From the NCBI GenBank assembly GCA_029267975.1, contig JAJUHH010000139.1:1-7380 (forward strand): a stretch of 7,380 nt of DNA, written 5' to 3'. Positions within the stretch are counted from its first letter, which is position 1; every line of letters starts with the position of its first letter. Of the stretch, positions 5,886-7,380 are shown in pieces. A program made the translations under genes and the position numbers. The stretch is from Clostridiales bacterium. GTDB lineage: Bacteria > Bacillota > Clostridia > Lachnospirales > Lachnospiraceae. Below the pieces are notes generated by a model that saw only the letters and a program-made list of their open reading frames with translations, ran no database searches and was not told the DNA's origin.

Positions 5886-5914
5886 ATAATAAATTTATTC
5901 CCTGCAGATGTCAA
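5886..5914 (-). promoter_or_regulatory. Promoter of the cysteine desulfurase gene
   Basis: On the minus strand, TTGACA (5909-5914), a 17-bp spacer and TATTAT (5886-5891) give a near-consensus sigma-A promoter. Start is predicted near 5879, leaving a leader of about 115 nt before ATG 5764. The desulfurase gene therefore has its own promoter separate from cysK, whose transcript is stopped by the hairpin at 5942-5992. Confidence 0.7.
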
Positions 5915-5941
5915 TGTATTTTACGCTTAGCCTATGCAGCC

Positions 5942-5992
5942 AAAGAAAGAACCGGTGAGACTGATACTGATCAGCCCACCGGTTATCTCTTT
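5942..5992 (-). terminator. Rho-independent terminator of cysK
   Basis: AACCGGTG (5950-5957) and CACCGGTT (5977-5984) form a perfect 8-bp GC-rich stem, with CTGA/TCAG able to pair further inside. On the minus strand the stem is followed by CTTTCTTT. It lies about 65 bp after the cysK stop codon and ahead of the desulfurase promoter. An outer AAAGA/TCTTT pairing may make it work in both directions. Confidence 0.75.
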
Positions 5993-6050
5993 CATAAATC
6001 TAGGAGTTAACGTAATTATGGAAAAGCAAATTAATGCTTAATTGATAAAA

Positions 6051-6983
6051 TTACTCAGCAAATAATGCGGTTGACAGATAACGCTCTCCGGTATCCGGTA
6101 AAATCACCACAATATTCTTACCCTTATTCTCGGGCCTCTTCGCCAGCTCTGTTGCTGCCCAAGCAGCTGCACCGGAGGAAATACCAACCAATAAGCCCTC
6201 AGACTTGGATAACTCTCTGCCGGTAACAAAAGCGTCCTCATTCTTTACGGTAATGATTTCATCATAGATCTTTGTATTTAAGACCTGAGGAACAAAGCCT
6301 GCTCCGATACCCTGGATCTTATGAGCTCCGGCTCTTCCTTCTGATAAAATCGGTGAGTCGAAAGGCTCAACAGCAACAATCTTCAGGTTGGGATTCTTAT
6401 CCTTTAAAAATTCTCCTGCACCGGTGATGGTACCGCCGGTACCGATACCTGCGACAAAAATATCTACCTTACCATCGGTATCCTCCCAAATCTCTGGACC
6501 TGTGGTTGCTCTGTGAACCGCAGGGTTGGCAGGATTAACGAACTGTCCGGGGATAAAGGAATTGGGAAGCTCCGCTGCATGCTCCTCAGCTTTCGCAATG
6601 GCACCCTTCATACCCTTTGCACCTTCGGTAAGCACAAGCTCAGCACCATATGCCTTTAATAAATTTCTTCTCTCTACACTCATAGTCTCTGGCATGGTTA
6701 AAATTAAACGATAGCCCCTAGCAGCAGCGATAGAAGCCAGACCAATACCGGTGTTACCGCTTGTAGGCTCTATAATAACGGAATCCTTATTTAGTAACCC
6801 CTTCTGCTCTGCATCTTCGATCATTGCTTTGGCGATTCTATCCTTTACGCTTCCTGCCGGATTGTAATATTCAAGCTTTGCTATAATTGTCGCTTCCAAA
6901 CCAAGCTTCTTCTCATAATTGGATAGCTCGAGTAATGGTGTCTTGCCAACCAGTTCTGTTAAACTCTTATAAATCTTTGACAT
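6051..6983 (-). CDS. cysK: Cysteine synthase (O-acetylserine sulfhydrylase)
   Basis: This PLP enzyme joins O-acetylserine and sulfide to make cysteine in the cytosol. The Schiff-base lysine is K47 in NPAGSVKDR. The substrate loop TSGNTG is at 74-79, the PLP-phosphate loop GIGTGGTITG is around 179-188, and the C-terminal LVGISSGAA and LPDTGERYLST blocks are conserved. The length of 310 aa is standard for CysK-type enzymes, with no regulatory CBS domains. The start ATG (6981-6983) has GGAGG (6991-6995, minus strand) 7 nt upstream. The promoter is near-consensus, and the gene is divergent from a Rrf2-family regulator. In Bacillus subtilis, CysK binds the Rrf2 protein CymR and serves as its co-repressor, so the pairing here may reflect a similar circuit; that part is inference. 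The gene forms a single-gene transcript ended by the hairpin at 5942-5992. Confidence 0.97.
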   Translation of the reverse strand: MSKIYKSLTELVGKTPLLELSNYEKKLGLEATIIAKLEYYNPAGSVKDRIAKAMIEDAEQKGLLNKDSVIIEPTSGNTGIGLASIAAARGYRLILTMPETMSVERRNLLKAYGAELVLTEGAKGMKGAIAKAEEHAAELPNSFIPGQFVNPANPAVHRATTGPEIWEDTDGKVDIFVAGIGTGGTITGAGEFLKDKNPNLKIVAVEPFDSPILSEGRAGAHKIQGIGAGFVPQVLNTKIYDEIITVKNEDAFVTGRELSKSEGLLVGISSGAAAWAATELAKRPENKGKNIVVILPDTGERYLSTALFAE

Positions 6984-7020
6984 AAGTTATCCTCCAATTC
7001 ATTTTATTTATTTTAATAAT

Positions 7021-7048
7021 ATAATTCATATATGTTTTGTATGATTAT
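7021..7048. promoter_or_regulatory. Imperfect palindrome over the cysK transcription start, candidate operator
   Basis: ATAATTCATA (7021-7030) and GTATGATTAT (7039-7048) are near-complementary arms, differing by one extra base, across the predicted cysK start site (near 7042). The first 14 bases, ATAATTCATATATG (7021-7034), recur with one change at 7245-7258, just upstream of the Rrf2 gene -35 box. Placement in both divergent promoter regions makes it a candidate Rrf2 operator. AT-richness raises the risk of chance. Confidence 0.35.
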
Positions 7049-7077
7049 ATCATATAGCCCATTGCTTCTTTTGTCAA
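7049..7077 (-). promoter_or_regulatory. Promoter of cysK
   Basis: On the minus strand, TTGACA (7072-7077), a 17-bp spacer and TATGAT (7049-7054) match the sigma-A consensus closely. The leader is about 60 nt, too short for a T-box or SAM riboswitch. Regulation is therefore more likely by a DNA-binding protein. The -10 box lies inside a small palindrome, ATGAT-TAT-ATCAT (7041-7053). Confidence 0.8.
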
Positions 7078-7244
7078 TAGTATTCTAATAATTATTTTTA
7101 AACATACAAGCTGAAAATACCAATTTTAATAAAGTTTCTTCTTACCACAGCGATGATCTGTCTTCAACAGCAATAATTATATCATATTACGTGATTGTGT
7201 CTCATTTCTTTTTCACTTGTTGTATAAAACTTCTATTCTTACCT

Positions 7245-7258
7245 ATAATTCATGTATG
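7245..7258 (+). promoter_or_regulatory. Second copy of the ATAATTCATRTATG motif, upstream of the Rrf2 gene
   Basis: ATAATTCATGTATG matches 7021-7034 at 13 of 14 bases in the same orientation and ends 12 bp before the -35 box of the Rrf2 gene. It also overlaps a TATAAT (7244-7249) that could serve as the -10 of a weaker upstream promoter, with TTGTAT at 7220-7225 and an 18-bp spacer. Autoregulation by the Rrf2 protein is one reading. Confidence 0.35.
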
Positions 7259-7270
7259 GTTGATATGCTA

Positions 7271-7299
7271 TTGACATCCCTTATGCAATCCTTTATGAT
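7271..7299 (+). promoter_or_regulatory. Promoter of the Rrf2-family regulator gene
   Basis: TTGACA (7271-7276), a 17-bp spacer and TATGAT (7294-7299) repeat the exact hexamer and spacing pattern of the cysK promoter. Start is predicted near 7306, about 34 nt before the ATG. Confidence 0.8.
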
Positions 7300-7339
7300 T
7301 GTTACATAATAAAGTTTAAATATTGAACGGAGGTACCAT

Positions 7340-7380
7340 ATGAGATTATCTGCAAAAGGCCGTTATGCCTTGGCTGCAAC
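7340..7380 (+). CDS. Rrf2-family transcriptional regulator (CymR/IscR-like), first 13 residues
   Basis: Only the start is in the window. GGAGG (7329-7333) precedes ATG 7340-7342 by 6 nt, and the peptide begins MRLSAKGRYALAA. The opening M-(K/R)-(L/I)-S-x-K-(G/T)-R-Y-(A/G) is the hallmark N-terminus of Rrf2 winged-helix regulators such as CymR, IscR and NsrR. With cysK divergent and a desulfurase nearby, control of cysteine or Fe-S metabolism is the likely role. Whether it carries the three Fe-S cysteines of IscR or lacks them like CymR cannot be seen here. Confidence 0.85.
   Translation, partial: MRLSAKGRYALAA

Noticed and set aside
6002..6040. Short plus-strand peptide after an AGGAG (about 7 codons from ATG 6019)
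   Set aside because: The frame ends after MEKQINA, and its spacing from AGGAG is long. There is no promoter or conservation evidence.
6526..6714. Open frame of 62 codons on the plus strand
   Set aside because: It is antisense to the strongly conserved cysK coding region and has no independent support.
6984..7042. T-box or SAM riboswitch upstream of cysK
   Set aside because: The predicted leader is only about 60 nt and AT-rich. It has no T-box consensus sequence and no terminator hairpin.

Overview
The window looks like chromosomal DNA from a low-GC Firmicute. Strong GGAGG ribosome-binding sites, TTGACA-17-TATNAT promoters, a YfmM-type ABC-F ATPase and a Rrf2/CysK sulfur locus point to Clostridia, plausibly Lachnospiraceae. 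The family-level placement is inference. No rRNA, tRNA, CRISPR array, insertion sequence or phage gene was seen.

Left part (1-2300). A GtrA-family membrane protein gene runs leftward off the window edge. It is divergent from an ABC-F gene (661-2214). The roughly 300 bp between them is rich in signals. An extended -10 promoter and a 19-bp perfect palindrome lie ahead of the GtrA gene, and a 10-bp inverted repeat sits in the middle. Ahead of the ABC-F gene is a good promoter followed by a transcribed leader of about 140 nt, built mostly from a tandem 20-bp repeat that can fold into alternative hairpins. This leader is the most unusual element in the window.

Middle part (2300-3480). A bidirectional terminator separates the ABC-F gene from a leftward two-gene unit. 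That unit encodes a small membrane protein with a C-terminal zinc ribbon and an HD-domain phosphohydrolase. The Shine-Dalgarno positions favour internal ATG starts over upstream GTG codons for both.

Right part (3480-7380). This is a sulfur-metabolism neighbourhood. Reading leftward are cysK (cysteine synthase), a divergent class V cysteine desulfurase and a TtcA-like PP-loop tRNA thiolase. A Rrf2-family regulator starts rightward at 7340, divergent from cysK. A coherent reading is that CysK makes cysteine, the desulfurase extracts persulfide sulfur and the TtcA-like protein places it on tRNA. The Rrf2 protein (CymR/IscR-like) may control the set. The cysK/Rrf2 intergenic region carries two near-consensus promoters and repeated AT-rich motifs that are operator candidates.

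Most of the window is ordinary housekeeping. The parts worth a second look are the ABC-F repeat leader, the gtrA palindrome, the desulfurase active-site deviations and the shared motifs around cysK and the Rrf2 gene.
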